This document shows positions 41,640-50,525 of a DNA stretch of 64,000 bases, in pieces. A model generated the notes under the pieces. The model had not been told where the DNA came from. It did no database searches and was given only the letters and a program-made list of their open reading frames with translations. Source of the DNA: Lachnospiraceae bacterium XBB1006 (GTDB lineage: Bacteria; Bacillota; Clostridia; Lachnospirales; Lachnospiraceae); the NCBI GenBank assembly GCA_900115795.1, contig FOXT01000015.1:1-64000 (forward strand), read 5' to 3'. Positions within the stretch are counted from its first letter, which is position 1; each line of letters opens with the position of its first letter. A program made the position numbers and the translations under genes.

Positions 41640-43238
41640 ATGATACTGGAATTTTTGGGTGCTGACCGGGAGGTAACGGGAAGCTGCCACTATTTAAAAT
41701 TTAATGACAAGCATATTTTAGTCGATTGTGGAATGGAGCAGGGACCGGATCTTTACGTGAATCAGGAGATTCCGGTAAATGCAGCATTGATTGATTACGT
41801 GTTTATTACTCACGCCCACATTGATCATTCCGGTCTGTTGCCGCTATTATATAACCATGGTTTTCGCGGCGAGATTTATGCAACGAAGGCGACTTGTGAG
41901 TTGTGTAGCGTTATGCTTAAAGATTCTGCACACATTCAGATGTTTGAAGCGGAGTGGAAGAACCGAAAGGGACGCCGTGCAGGAAAAGACTTAATTGTTC
42001 CGCTCTATGACCTAAATGATGCAAATGGAGTATTGGAGCATTTTCAGTCTTGCAACTACCACGATTTAATCGAAATCTGCCCGGGACTTTCTGTTCGATT
42101 TGTGGATGCCGGACATCTGCTTGGCTCTGCATCGATTGAAATGTGGATCACAGAAAACAAGCAGACACGTAAAATTGTTTTTTCCGGCGATATTGGAAAC
42201 GGAAATCGCCCATTGATTAAGGATCCGGAGTATCTTAAAGATGCGGATTATGTTGTAATGGAGTCAACCTATGGTAATCGTAATCATGATGCACCACCGG
42301 ATTATGCCGTGGAACTTGCAAAACTGATTAAAGATACCTTTGAGCGAGGAGGAAATTTGGTAATACCTGCGTTTTCAGTAGGAAGGACGCAGGAATTGCT
42401 GTATTTCATGAGAAGAATTAAGGCGGAGGCACTTTTGCCGGAATATCAGAATTTTGAAGTGTGGATTGATAGTCCTATGGCTATTGAAGCAACCGGTGTT
42501 TTTCACAAAAATGTGGATGATTGCTTTAGTGATGAGGCAAGGCGTCTTGTGGAGGCAGGTGTGAATCCGATTCGATTTGATGGATTGAAAGCGGCCATCA
42601 GTAGTGATGAATCCCGTGCAATAAATTACGATTCAAAGCCGAAGGTTATTATTTCGGCATCCGGTATGTGTGAGGCAGGACGTATTCGCCATCATTTGAA
42701 GCATAACCTGTGGAGAAAAGAGTCTACCATTCTGTTTGTAGGCTATCAGGTTCCGGGTACCTTGGGGCATGCACTGCTTGGAGGTGTGCAGACCGTGCGT
42801 CTGTTTGGCGAAGAGGTGGAAGTGAAGGCACCGATTGTAAATTTGCCTGGCATCAGTGGACACGCAGATTATAATCACCTGACGGCCTGGATTGCGGCAT
42901 TTGAAAAGAAACCGCAAAAGGTATTTGTGGTACATGGCGAGGAGACTACGGCGGTAGGATTTGCAGATCACTTAAAGCGCGATTTGGGATTAGAGGCATA
43001 TGCACCATATAGTGGCGATGCGTTCGATTTAATTAGCGGAACACAGGTGGCAGAAGGAAGCCGCGTGAAAGTGGAGAAGAAGGCACCGCAACTTCGAGCC
43101 AATAATGTTTTCGATCGCCTTGTTTTGGCGGGCGAGCGTCTGCTTGCGGTAATACATAAGTGTAAAGGAATGGCAAATAAAGATCTGGCGAAATTTGCAG
43201 ATCAGATTAATGCTTTGTGTGACAAATGGGAACGATAA
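41640..43238 (+). CDS. MBL-fold / beta-CASP nuclease (CPSF-like)
   Basis: 532 aa. The metallo-beta-lactamase motif is THAHIDHSG with DAGHLLGSAS and SGDIGN. The beta-CASP insertion (~residues 220-400) contains IPAFSVGRTQEL and ends with SASGMCEAGR; the final HADYN and VFVVHGEE are the remaining motifs. It resembles the YSH1/CPSF-73-like bacterial RNases rather than RNase J. Likely an RNA-processing enzyme. The last ~80 residues are an extra tail. The stop overlaps the next gene's start. Confidence 0.9.
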   Translation: MILEFLGADREVTGSCHYLKFNDKHILVDCGMEQGPDLYVNQEIPVNAALIDYVFITHAHIDHSGLLPLLYNHGFRGEIYATKATCELCSVMLKDSAHIQMFEAEWKNRKGRRAGKDLIVPLYDLNDANGVLEHFQSCNYHDLIEICPGLSVRFVDAGHLLGSASIEMWITENKQTRKIVFSGDIGNGNRPLIKDPEYLKDADYVVMESTYGNRNHDAPPDYAVELAKLIKDTFERGGNLVIPAFSVGRTQELLYFMRRIKAEALLPEYQNFEVWIDSPMAIEATGVFHKNVDDCFSDEARRLVEAGVNPIRFDGLKAAISSDESRAINYDSKPKVIISASGMCEAGRIRHHLKHNLWRKESTILFVGYQVPGTLGHALLGGVQTVRLFGEEVEVKAPIVNLPGISGHADYNHLTAWIAAFEKKPQKVFVVHGEETTAVGFADHLKRDLGLEAYAPYSGDAFDLISGTQVAEGSRVKVEKKAPQLRANNVFDRLVLAGERLLAVIHKCKGMANKDLAKFADQINALCDKWER

Positions 43239-44113
43239 GTAAGAAAAAGGCCTATGCGGCCATTATAACAGGAAATACGATTTTTGGATTCAGCTTTATG
43301 GCAAGCAAGATTGCGATGCGCTATTGTCAGCCGGAAGTATTTTTGGGGATTCGCTTTTTTGTGAGTTTTGCAGTGATGAATCTGTTGGTTCTTTTGGGAA
43401 TTGGAAAATTGAATCTAAAGGGGAAGAATATCCTTCCCCTTTTGGCCATTGGCGCATGTCAGCCGGTGGTTTATTTTTGGGCAGAAAGCTATGGAATCAA
43501 AGCTACCAGCTCTTCTTTTGCCGGAATGATGATTGGTATCATTCCGGTGGTGGCATACCTTCTTTCGGTGCCAATTAACAAAGAACCGTTTGTAATGAAG
43601 AAGCTGTTGTTTGCTATCATCTCGGTATGTGGTGTGGCACTTTTGTCTTTTTCGGAAAAAGCGGAAGGTGGCGTGACAGCATTTGGCGTTATTTGTTTAT
43701 GTGTAGCGGTACTTTGTGGTGCTATGTTTAATGTATTGACGAGACGGTATGCAGAAGCATTTACACCCTTTGAGCGAACGTATATGATGTTCGGGTTGGC
43801 AGCAGTGACCTATGTAACCTTCGGACTCGTAAAAGTAGAAGGAAAGATGTCGGAGATTTTGCCGTTGTTTACAAAACCGATTTTTTTGGCAGCGTTGTGC
43901 TATTTGGCGATTTTGTCCTCCGTCATTGCATTTTTTTGTTTAAATGTGGCAGCCGGAGGATTGACTAGTCAGCAAACGGCATCATTTGCAAATTTAACGG
44001 CAGTCATTTCAGTGATTGCCGGAGTTGTGGTTTTGCATGAGAATTTTACAGTTTGGCATGCAGTGGGTATTGTACTCACCTTGTTTGGAATTTTTATGTT
44101 GAATCGAAGTTAG
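43226..44113 (+). CDS. EamA/DMT-family membrane transporter
   Basis: 295 aa, ten predicted helices in two repeats: NTIFGFSFMASKIAM at the start and AVISVIAGVVVLHENFTVWH near the end, the EamA repeat signature. Usually a metabolite exporter. It begins 13 bases before the preceding stop, so it is translationally coupled to the nuclease gene. Substrate unknown. Confidence 0.88.
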   Translation: MGTISKKKAYAAIITGNTIFGFSFMASKIAMRYCQPEVFLGIRFFVSFAVMNLLVLLGIGKLNLKGKNILPLLAIGACQPVVYFWAESYGIKATSSSFAGMMIGIIPVVAYLLSVPINKEPFVMKKLLFAIISVCGVALLSFSEKAEGGVTAFGVICLCVAVLCGAMFNVLTRRYAEAFTPFERTYMMFGLAAVTYVTFGLVKVEGKMSEILPLFTKPIFLAALCYLAILSSVIAFFCLNVAAGGLTSQQTASFANLTAVISVIAGVVVLHENFTVWHAVGIVLTLFGIFMLNRS

Positions 44114-44142
44114 AAAAAGAGAGGTGCCTCTCTTTTTTTGTT
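44114..44142 (+). terminator. Terminator after the EamA gene
   Basis: AAAGAGAG / CTCTCTTT hairpin with a 4-nt loop and a T-run. Confidence 0.8.
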
Positions 44143-44265
44143 CAATAAATCAGATAAATCAATAAAATAATAAAAATGTTGCAATAAAACAAAAACAATC
44201 AAAAAATGGACACATAAAGAGAATAAAATATACATATCACAACGAAATAACGAGAGGGTGGTACT

Positions 44266-46260
44266 ATGAAGAAAGTAAAAAGTATTCGAACCAGGCTAGT
44301 TGCTGTATTTACCAGTATTTGTATTGGTGCAGTTGTGATTGCATCTGTGTATGCCGCCGTACGCATGAAATCATCGACCCAAACAAATTACGGTGCACTA
44401 CAGCAAAGCATGGCATCTCATTATGCAGCCTGTGTGGATGCATGGATGGAGCGGGAGACGGGAGTTGTGGATTATGCAGCAAAGTACATGACAGAGCTAA
44501 ACGAGGTGGATTATGACAAGGTGTTAGCTTATGCCATTACGCAAAAGGCGGTATCTGAGAATATTGCAGAAGTTTATATTGGCTTTGAAAACGATAAACA
44601 CTTGTGCATTGATGCAGAGCTTCCGGCGGATTTTGATTATACAACCCGAGGATGGAATACCGATGCGGTTTCAGCCGGTGGAGAAAAGATTTATACGGCA
44701 CCTTATGTGGATACATTGACAGGCGGACTTGTGGTAACCGTTGCAGAGGCATTCACACGTAAGGACGGAAACAATGGAGTTATCGGAGAAGACCTTTCTT
44801 TGCAGACACTTTTCAACATGGTGGATGAAACGGTAGATACATCCGATGGTAGCTATGCCTTTATGACAACCGCAGATGGAACCATTGTATTACATCCGAA
44901 TGAGGAATTTCTTATGAAGGACGATACGGTCCACACTATCAAGGATGTTATGAATGGTAACTATGAGAAGGCGGCAGCTTCCGGAGCGGAGTTTAAGGAT
45001 TACGACGGGAAAAATAAGTATGTGAAGGTTGCAGATGTTTCCAGTTGTGGATGGAAAGTTTATACCGTAACCCCGGCGAGTGTGTATTCGGCAGCGGTGA
45101 ACAACGCAGTAAAGGGACTGATTGTCATTGCCATTCTTGTGGGTGTAATTTCTGCAGTTGTTATTTTACTTTTTGGAAACAGCATTACCAAGCCGATTCT
45201 GGCAATGCAAAAACAGGTAATGCGCCTAAAAGATTTGGAATTGAAGATTGAAGAGGTAAAACCGGAAAAACGTCATGATGAGATTAGCGCCATGAAGATG
45301 GCGGTGGCAGGTCTTAGCCGGGAACTTCATGATATAATCCAGAAACTGGTGGAAGTGACATCCGTTTTGGCGGATGAATTCAACAATGTATATGGTTCAG
45401 TGGAACATTCGGTGGATGACAATGCTTCGGTATGCGATACCATTCAGCAGGTAAGTATAGCGATTAGCGAGGTGGCAGAGCAGACCCAGATTGCCAATGA
45501 AAACCTGAACAATTTTGCAGCGGAACTGGATACCATTGCAGAGCGAACCGATGGTATGCGGGAGGCAGCTGCAAACTCTATGGAAGCAACCAACAGTGGT
45601 CGCGACTCAGTAAAGACCCTTGCAAAACAAATAAAGGAAACCCAGGAGATTCAGCAGGTTGCTTCGGAAACAGTGCAGAGTTTGTCCCAGAAATCCAGTA
45701 ACATTGATGGAATCAGTCAGACCATTAGTTCCATTGCAGAACAGACTTCTCTGCTGGCGCTCAATGCTTCCATTGAGGCTGCAAGAGCCGGCGAAGCAGG
45801 CCGCGGTTTCGCGGTAGTTGCGGAGGAAATTGGTAAATTGGCGGAGCAGACGTCAAGTGCAACCGGAGAAATTACCAGTATTATTTCTGAGATTCAGGTG
45901 GAAATTGGAAATGTTACTAATCAGATGGGACAGATGCAGGGAAAAACCGATGCATGCATGGAGGCCATGGATACTACGGAAGAATTGTTTGGCGGCATCA
46001 ACGAAAAGATTTCCATGGTGGATGAGAATATCTCAAAGGTAAGCAATGCGCTTGAAAATCTGAATAGCAGTAAGGAAGTGGTCGTTGATAAGTTCTCCGA
46101 TATTTCCAGCGAAACGGAAGAATTATCCGCTTCCAGTGAGGAAATTTCTTCACGTATGGAGCAGCAGAATGCAGAGATTCAAAGTATTGGCACGGCGATG
46201 AAGGAATTAGAGCATGTGGTAGCAGATTTAAATGCATTGGTAGATAGATTCCAATTATAA
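44266..46260 (+). CDS. Methyl-accepting chemotaxis protein with dCache sensor
   Basis: 664 aa. N-terminal TM, extracytoplasmic dCache domain (~35-275), second TM ([18 protein letters not shown]), HAMP and a signalling domain with tip [20 protein letters not shown]. The sensor has [19 protein letters not shown] and GVIGEDLSL, close to the amino-acid-binding dCache motif but with Asn replacing the Tyr that follows the Trp, so ligand choice may differ from the first receptor at 21.6 kb. GAGAGGGTGG precedes the ATG. Confidence 0.92.
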   Translation: MKKVKSIRTRLVAVFTSICIGAVVIASVYAAVRMKSSTQTNYGALQQSMASHYAACVDAWMERETGVVDYAAKYMTELNEVDYDKVLAYAITQKAVSENIAEVYIGFENDKHLCIDAELPADFDYTTRGWNTDAVSAGGEKIYTAPYVDTLTGGLVVTVAEAFTRKDGNNGVIGEDLSLQTLFNMVDETVDTSDGSYAFMTTADGTIVLHPNEEFLMKDDTVHTIKDVMNGNYEKAAASGAEFKDYDGKNKYVKVADVSSCGWKVYTVTPASVYSAAVNNAVKGLIVIAILVGVISAVVILLFGNSITKPILAMQKQVMRLKDLELKIEEVKPEKRHDEISAMKMAVAGLSRELHDIIQKLVEVTSVLADEFNNVYGSVEHSVDDNASVCDTIQQVSIAISEVAEQTQIANENLNNFAAELDTIAERTDGMREAAANSMEATNSGRDSVKTLAKQIKETQEIQQVASETVQSLSQKSSNIDGISQTISSIAEQTSLLALNASIEAARAGEAGRGFAVVAEEIGKLAEQTSSATGEITSIISEIQVEIGNVTNQMGQMQGKTDACMEAMDTTEELFGGINEKISMVDENISKVSNALENLNSSKEVVVDKFSDISSETEELSASSEEISSRMEQQNAEIQSIGTAMKELEHVVADLNALVDRFQL

Positions 46261-46263
46261 GAA

Positions 46264-46302
46264 ATAACGAAAAAGAGGAGCGAGTTTGCTTCTCTTTTTT
46301 TG
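46264..46302 (+). terminator. Terminator after the second chemoreceptor
   Basis: AAAGAGGAGC / GCTTCTCTTT hairpin followed by TTTTTT. Confidence 0.75.
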
Positions 46303-46390
46303 TGCAAAAAACATAAAAGATACAAGAAAAGGGGTTGCATAGTTGGTAATTATTTGATTTAATAATAAGTAGCGGAAATACATTGAAAAA

Positions 46391-46535
46391 TTAGGCAATT
46401 GCGAAACTACTCTGCGGCGTATGCCGCATGAGCAATTTGCATAATAAATCGTCTCTGCAAGTTAACTTGCGAGAACGATTTTTATGCAAATTCAACATGT
46501 CACGTTCGTGACATAAGAGTTTCGCAATTACCTAA
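46391..46535. repeat. Cloverleaf MITE-like element, complete copy
   Basis: A 145-bp element with 18-bp terminal repeats (TTAGGCAATTGCGAAACT, 46391-46408, and its inverse at 46518-46535, one mismatch). Three hairpins branch inside: TGCGGC/GCCGCA (46413-46428); a long arm AATTTGCATA with TATGCAAATT plus AAATCGT with ACGATTT, capped by GCAAGTTAACTTGC; and ATGTCACG/CGTGACAT (46497-46514). There is no coding capacity. It ends about 10 bp before the RBS region of the next gene. Confidence 0.75.
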
Positions 46536-46563
46536 ACATTGAAAAATGATAGGGAGGATTCAA

Positions 46564-47670
46564 ATGAGCTTAAAATTAGCAAAATATACAGCTCCTGATT
46601 TTACGCAGGAGATGTTTGTAAACGCACCAAACGCCAAATTAGAGGCATGCCCACGTGATGGAGTTGCCCCGGAACAGTACCATGCAATGAGTATTTTCCC
46701 GGAGTATTTTAAGATTGATGGGGAGTGGGTTTTTGCAGAGGAAAGTCGTATGGACTGCGTTGCAGTTTATAAGGATGGTAAGATTCATGTAGTAGAGTTT
46801 AGAAACTTACATAAGGATGATTTAGTAGTAGTAGGTAGAACGGAGAAATGTGAAGAGGGTATTTATGTATATCCGAATGGATTTGAAACGCCAGAGGCGA
46901 AAGGTGCCGAAGATACATTTGCATTCCGTACCGGTCGTTCAAGAGAAACCGCTTTCTCAAAGGACTATGATATCTTACGTGATGTATTAGAGCATGATAA
47001 AGATAACGGTAAGATTGTATGGGTACTTGGTCCTGCATTTGCATTTGACGAAGATGCACGTTCTGCATTTTCAGCATTGATTAAGAATGGATATGTACAT
47101 GCTGTTCTTGCAGGTAACGCACTTGCTACCCATGACTTAGAGGGTGCTTATCTTGGAACTGCATTGGGACAGGATATATACACAACAGAGAACCAGCCAA
47201 TGGGTCACTACAATCATTTGGACACCATTAACCGTGCTCGTTATTATGGTTCTATTAAGGAATTTATTAAACAGGAAAATTTACACGGAGGTATTATTGC
47301 AACGCTTGAAGAGTGCAATATTCCATATGTATTATGCGGATCCATTCGTGATGATGGTCCGTTGCCGCCGGTTTATGGAGATGTTTACGAAGGTGCAAAC
47401 CGTATGCGTGATGAAGTACGTGGGGCAACAACCGTAATCTGTATGGCAACAATGCTTCATACCATTGCAACCGGTAACATGACACCATCCTACCGCGTAA
47501 TGCCGGATGGTACCGTACGTGAAGTATACTTCTACTGTGTAGATATTGCAGAGTTTGTTGTTAATAAGCTGGCTGATAGAGGAAGCTTGTCTGCACACGG
47601 CATCGTAACCAATGTACAGGATTTCATTGTAAATGTTGCAAAGAGTCTTGGACTTAAGAGAGAAGATTAA
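46564..47670 (+). CDS. TIGR00300-family protein (archaeal-type ornithine cyclodeaminase / LOR-SDH-like)
   Basis: 368 aa from the ATG behind AGGGAGG. The second half has IRDDGPLPPVYGDV, TTVICMATMLHTIATGNM and VKL-type ending VNKLADRGSLSAHGIVTNVQ, matching the NAD-binding LOR/SDH-like family that includes archaeal ornithine cyclodeaminase and the C-terminal part of AgrE. If so, it would turn ornithine into proline with loss of ammonia. The N-terminal half belongs to the same family. Substrate is inferred only from the family. Stands alone, with a MITE-like element just upstream. Confidence 0.75.
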   Translation: MSLKLAKYTAPDFTQEMFVNAPNAKLEACPRDGVAPEQYHAMSIFPEYFKIDGEWVFAEESRMDCVAVYKDGKIHVVEFRNLHKDDLVVVGRTEKCEEGIYVYPNGFETPEAKGAEDTFAFRTGRSRETAFSKDYDILRDVLEHDKDNGKIVWVLGPAFAFDEDARSAFSALIKNGYVHAVLAGNALATHDLEGAYLGTALGQDIYTTENQPMGHYNHLDTINRARYYGSIKEFIKQENLHGGIIATLEECNIPYVLCGSIRDDGPLPPVYGDVYEGANRMRDEVRGATTVICMATMLHTIATGNMTPSYRVMPDGTVREVYFYCVDIAEFVVNKLADRGSLSAHGIVTNVQDFIVNVAKSLGLKRED

Positions 47671-47701
47671 TTAGGTATTCTAATAAGAAATAAGAAAGAA
47701 G

Positions 47702-47738
47702 AAGGACCACCACCATGGTTTTCATGGTGGTGGTTTTG
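47702..47738 (+). terminator. Terminator after the TIGR00300 gene
   Basis: ACCACCACCATG / CATGGTGGTGGT perfect 12-bp stem with a short loop and TTTTG. Confidence 0.8.
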
Positions 47739-47746
47739 AGTAGAAA

Positions 47747-48445
47747 ATGAGTTTATACGCAATTGGAGATTTGCATCTGAATTTCATGGTGGAACGAAAC
47801 ATGAATCAGTATGGTGAAGTTTGGAAGAACCATGAAAAGAAGGTGGAGAAATATTGGAAAAAGAGAGTGCTTGAGGAAGACACGGTAGTGGTAACCGGGG
47901 ATCACACCATGGGGAAAAAGATGGCGGAAGTGACGGCGGATCTTGACTTTATTGCGAACCTTCCGGGACGAAAGATTTTGCTTCGGGGAAATCATGATAT
48001 GTTTTGGAAAACCAAGAAGACGCCGGCACTAAATGAAGCCTATGAAGGGAAACTGTCTTTTTTGCAGAATAATTTTTTCACGTATGAAGACTATGCTCTG
48101 GTAGGAACCAAGGGCTATTGCTTTGAAGGAAAGGACTCCTATGAGCACTTTCTTACAATCCGTGAAAGAGAAATGGAACGGCTAAACCGGTCGTTTCAAC
48201 TTGCCAGAGACGCAGGGTTTCAGAAATTTCTTATGTTTTTGCATTTTCCACCCACGAGTGTGGGCGAACAATCCAGTCCTTTCACCGAACTTGCCAAAGA
48301 GCAGGGGGTTGAAAAGGTGATTTATTCCCATTGCCACGGAGAGATGCATTTTCAGGATAGTTTTTTAGGCGATGTGGACGGTATAGAGTATGTATTAGTG
48401 TCAGGAGATTACCTGCGGTTTCGACCGGAGCGAATTTTGGAATAA
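47747..48445 (+). CDS. Metallophosphoesterase
   Basis: 232 aa. Calcineurin-like motifs: IGDLHLNF, VVTGDHTM, LRGNHDMFW, MFLHFPP and SHCHGE supply both metal sites. It is close to small uncharacterised phosphoesterases that act on nucleotides or phosphoproteins. No clear ribosome site precedes the ATG, and it lies 9 bp after a terminator stem, so its promoter position is unclear. It is followed 20 bp later by the PanE-like gene. Confidence 0.85.
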   Translation: MSLYAIGDLHLNFMVERNMNQYGEVWKNHEKKVEKYWKKRVLEEDTVVVTGDHTMGKKMAEVTADLDFIANLPGRKILLRGNHDMFWKTKKTPALNEAYEGKLSFLQNNFFTYEDYALVGTKGYCFEGKDSYEHFLTIREREMERLNRSFQLARDAGFQKFLMFLHFPPTSVGEQSSPFTELAKEQGVEKVIYSHCHGEMHFQDSFLGDVDGIEYVLVSGDYLRFRPERILE

Positions 48446-48465
48446 GGAAAAGGAGAAAATATAGA

Positions 48466-49404
48466 ATGAATTTACAAGATAAGAAAATAGCTGTGGTGGG
48501 TCTTGGCGGTGTTGGTGGATATATAGGGGCTTTGCTTGCAAATCACTATCCGCATGTAACGTTTGTGGCCAGAGGAAATCGCGGCGAGTCCATTAAGAAA
48601 AATGGATTGGTTTTGCACAGTGAATATCGGGGAGAGCGCGTAATTCACCCGGAGAAGGTGGTCTCTTCCGGAGAAGAGTTAGAGATACAGGATTACATTT
48701 TTGTATGTGTAAAGACCTATTCGCTCGAAGAGGCTCTTAAGAGCATTGAAGGGGCGGTGGATGAACACACAGTGGTCATTCCGGTTATGAATGGCGCGGA
48801 TACCGGGGAGCGTGCGCGGCACTTGCTAAACAAGGGACAAGTGGTGGATTCATTGATTTATATTATTACGTTTGCTAATCCGGATTATTCCATTACCCAG
48901 CAAGGAATGTATACCATAGTATGGTTGGGAATAGACGGTGCAACGGAAAAACAACAGCTAATCTTAAAGGAAGCGGATGCTTTACTTCAGGCTGCAGAAA
49001 TAGAGAGTCGTGTTGCAGAGGATATTCACCGGCAAATTTGGAAAAAATACATTATGAACTGCGCATATAACGTAGAAACAGCAGCATATGACAATACCAT
49101 TGGACAACTTCGGGATGACCCGGTAAAAGCAAAAGAATACGAAGCATTGATTCATGAGGCCTATGACGTGGCTGTGGCAAAGGGGATTGCAATGCGCGAA
49201 AGTGATTTGGATTGGTTGATTCGACGTTTTTATGAGGAGCTGTCGGATGGAGATACAAGTTCATTGCAAAGAGATGTGGAAGCACATCGTCAGAGTGAAG
49301 TGGATACATTTTGCGGATATCTGATTCGGGAAGCAAAGAAAAACGGTGTGGCTGTTCCGGTTATGGAACGTATGGAAACCATGATTTTGAAACGACTTTC
49401 ATAA
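48466..49404 (+). CDS. panE: Ketopantoate reductase-like (2-dehydropantoate 2-reductase)
   Basis: 312 aa. Rossmann motif VVGLGGVGGYIGALLA, then VCVKTYSLEEAL, VIPVMNGAD and a C-terminal domain with catalytic Lys in WKKYIMNCAYN, as in PanE/ApbA enzymes, which reduce 2-dehydropantoate with NADPH for pantothenate synthesis. Paralogues with other 2-oxo acid substrates exist, so the exact role is not sure. AAGGAG site upstream. Confidence 0.85.
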   Translation: MNLQDKKIAVVGLGGVGGYIGALLANHYPHVTFVARGNRGESIKKNGLVLHSEYRGERVIHPEKVVSSGEELEIQDYIFVCVKTYSLEEALKSIEGAVDEHTVVIPVMNGADTGERARHLLNKGQVVDSLIYIITFANPDYSITQQGMYTIVWLGIDGATEKQQLILKEADALLQAAEIESRVAEDIHRQIWKKYIMNCAYNVETAAYDNTIGQLRDDPVKAKEYEALIHEAYDVAVAKGIAMRESDLDWLIRRFYEELSDGDTSSLQRDVEAHRQSEVDTFCGYLIREAKKNGVAVPVMERMETMILKRLS

Positions 49405-49419
49405 GAATAGAATGAAAAA

Positions 49420-49462
49420 ACTGCAGCATCCGAAAAAAGAAGGAAATGCTGCAGTTTTAAAT
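49420..49462. terminator. Bidirectional terminator
   Basis: AAAACTGCAGCAT / ATGCTGCAGTTTT hairpin; serves panE and the convergent DtxR-type gene. Confidence 0.8.
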
Positions 49463-49471
49463 TCATTTGAA

Positions 49472-49852
49472 TCAAGACGAAGCATGCTTCGAGGCGATTT
49501 TCTTGATGGCATCATAGCTTTCATGACTTAACACATGTTCCAATTTACAAGCGTCATCAGCGGCAACGTCTTGTGGAACCCCCATGGAAGCCAGCCAATT
49601 GGTTAAAAATTCATGGCGCTCTAACACACGCTCGGCAATGGCCAGTCCTTCATCGGTTAGATAGATAAAGCCGGCATCTGTAGTAGTAATATGATTACGT
49701 TCACGTAGGTTCTTCATTGCAACACTCACGCTGGATTTCTTGAATCCCATTTCGTTTGCAATATCCACTGCACGCACAACGGGAAGCTTCTTGCTGAGTA
49801 TCAGAATGGTCTCTAAATAGTCTTCGGAAGATTCATTCACAAAGGTTCTCAT
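49472..49852 (-). CDS. DtxR-family iron-type metalloregulator
   Basis: 126 aa; the ATG at 49852 is preferred over 49858 because the AAGGGGG site needs the spacing. Winged helix (AVDIANEMGFKKSSVSVAM) and dimer/metal domain without the SH3-like tail. Metal ligands include the DYLE pair, the His of ERHEFL and CKLEHVLS. Cys occupies the position that is Glu in Mn-sensing MntR and Cys in DtxR/IdeR, so iron is the likely ligand. It is divergent from feoA across two operator-like palindromes. Confidence 0.88.
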   Translation of the reverse strand: MRTFVNESSEDYLETILILSKKLPVVRAVDIANEMGFKKSSVSVAMKNLRERNHITTTDAGFIYLTDEGLAIAERVLERHEFLTNWLASMGVPQDVAADDACKLEHVLSHESYDAIKKIASKHASS

Positions 49853-49887
49853 GGCCATCCCCCTTTTCGTAATATTTTCTTATGTAC

Positions 49888-49916
49888 ATTATAACATAGA
49901 ATAATTTGGAATACAA
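49888..49916 (-). promoter_or_regulatory. Promoter of the DtxR-type gene
   Basis: On the minus strand: TTGTAT (49911-49916), 17-bp spacer, TATAAT (49888-49893). Confidence 0.6.
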
Positions 49917-49922
49917 AGTATA

Positions 49923-49955
49923 TTGACAACTCACTTTTGTTAGTGTATACTAACA
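49923..49955 (+). promoter_or_regulatory. feo promoter with DtxR-type operator
   Basis: TTGACA (49923-49928), 17-bp spacer, TATACT (49946-49951). The 18-bp palindrome TGTTAGTGTATACTAACA (49938-49955) overlaps the -10, so a bound metal-loaded regulator would block initiation. Confidence 0.8.
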
Positions 49956-50008
49956 TTAGTAAGAAATGATTGTCGCTAGGATTGCGAAGGAAGTGAGAGG
50001 TGATGAGT

Positions 50009-50218
50009 ATGCCATTAACTATGAGTAAACCGGGAGAATTGAATACCATTAAGAAGGTAGGGGGAAAGGAAGAAACTCGTAGATTCCTTGAAAGTCTCGG
50101 ATTTGTTGTAGGAAGTGCCGTGACGGTCGTTTCTGAGAATGGTGGAAACATGATCGTAAACATCAAGGATTCACGTGTCGCAATTGGGAAAGACATGGCG
50201 AACAAGATTATGGTGTAA
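50009..50218 (+). CDS. feoA: FeoA-family protein 1
   Basis: 69 aa from ATG 50009, chosen for spacing to GAGAGG (49995-50000); ATG 50003 and GTG 50000 are alternatives. SH3-like FeoA fold with MPLTMSKPGELNTIKKVGG, FLESLGFVVGS and SRVAIGKDMANKIMV. These small cytosolic proteins bind FeoB. This copy lacks the usual R-L-x-x-G of the second FeoA and may be specialised. First gene of the operon. Confidence 0.88.
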   Translation: MPLTMSKPGELNTIKKVGGKEETRRFLESLGFVVGSAVTVVSENGGNMIVNIKDSRVAIGKDMANKIMV

Positions 50219-50244
50219 GAAGTATAACAGGAGGAAGGAAGAGC

Positions 50245-50466
50245 ATGAATACCTTAAGAAATGTACCCGTAGGAAGTACGGCAAAGGTAAAACGTCTGCA
50301 TGGCGAAGGTGCGGTAAAACGCAGAATTATGGACATGGGCATTACAAAGGGAGTGGAGGTTTATATTCGTAAGCTTGCTCCATTGGGTGACCCGGTGGAA
50401 GTGACGGTGCGTGGATACGAGTTATCTTTGCGCAAAGCGGATGCAGAAATGATTGAAGTAGAATAA
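50245..50466 (+). CDS. feoA: FeoA-family protein 2
   Basis: 73 aa. Canonical form: GSTAKVKRLHGEGAVKRRIM, then DMGITKGVEV, APLGDPVEVTVRGYELSLRK and a short acidic end. It begins 26 bp after feoA 1 behind AGGAGG. Tandem FeoA genes ahead of feoB are common in clostridia. A DtxR-type operator lies between this gene and feoB. Confidence 0.92.
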   Translation: MNTLRNVPVGSTAKVKRLHGEGAVKRRIMDMGITKGVEVYIRKLAPLGDPVEVTVRGYELSLRKADAEMIEVE

Positions 50467-50481
50467 TTTTTTTGTCCGAAG

Positions 50482-50497
50482 GTTAGGAATGCCTAAC
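50482..50497. promoter_or_regulatory. Second DtxR-type operator, upstream of feoB
   Basis: GTTAGGAATGCCTAAC has the same 6-4-6 plan as GTTAGTGTATACTAAC at the operon promoter. It sits 30-45 bp before the feoB start. Confidence 0.65.
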
Positions 50498-50525
50498 AAA
50501 AGTTAAGAATAAAGGAGAGAAAAAG

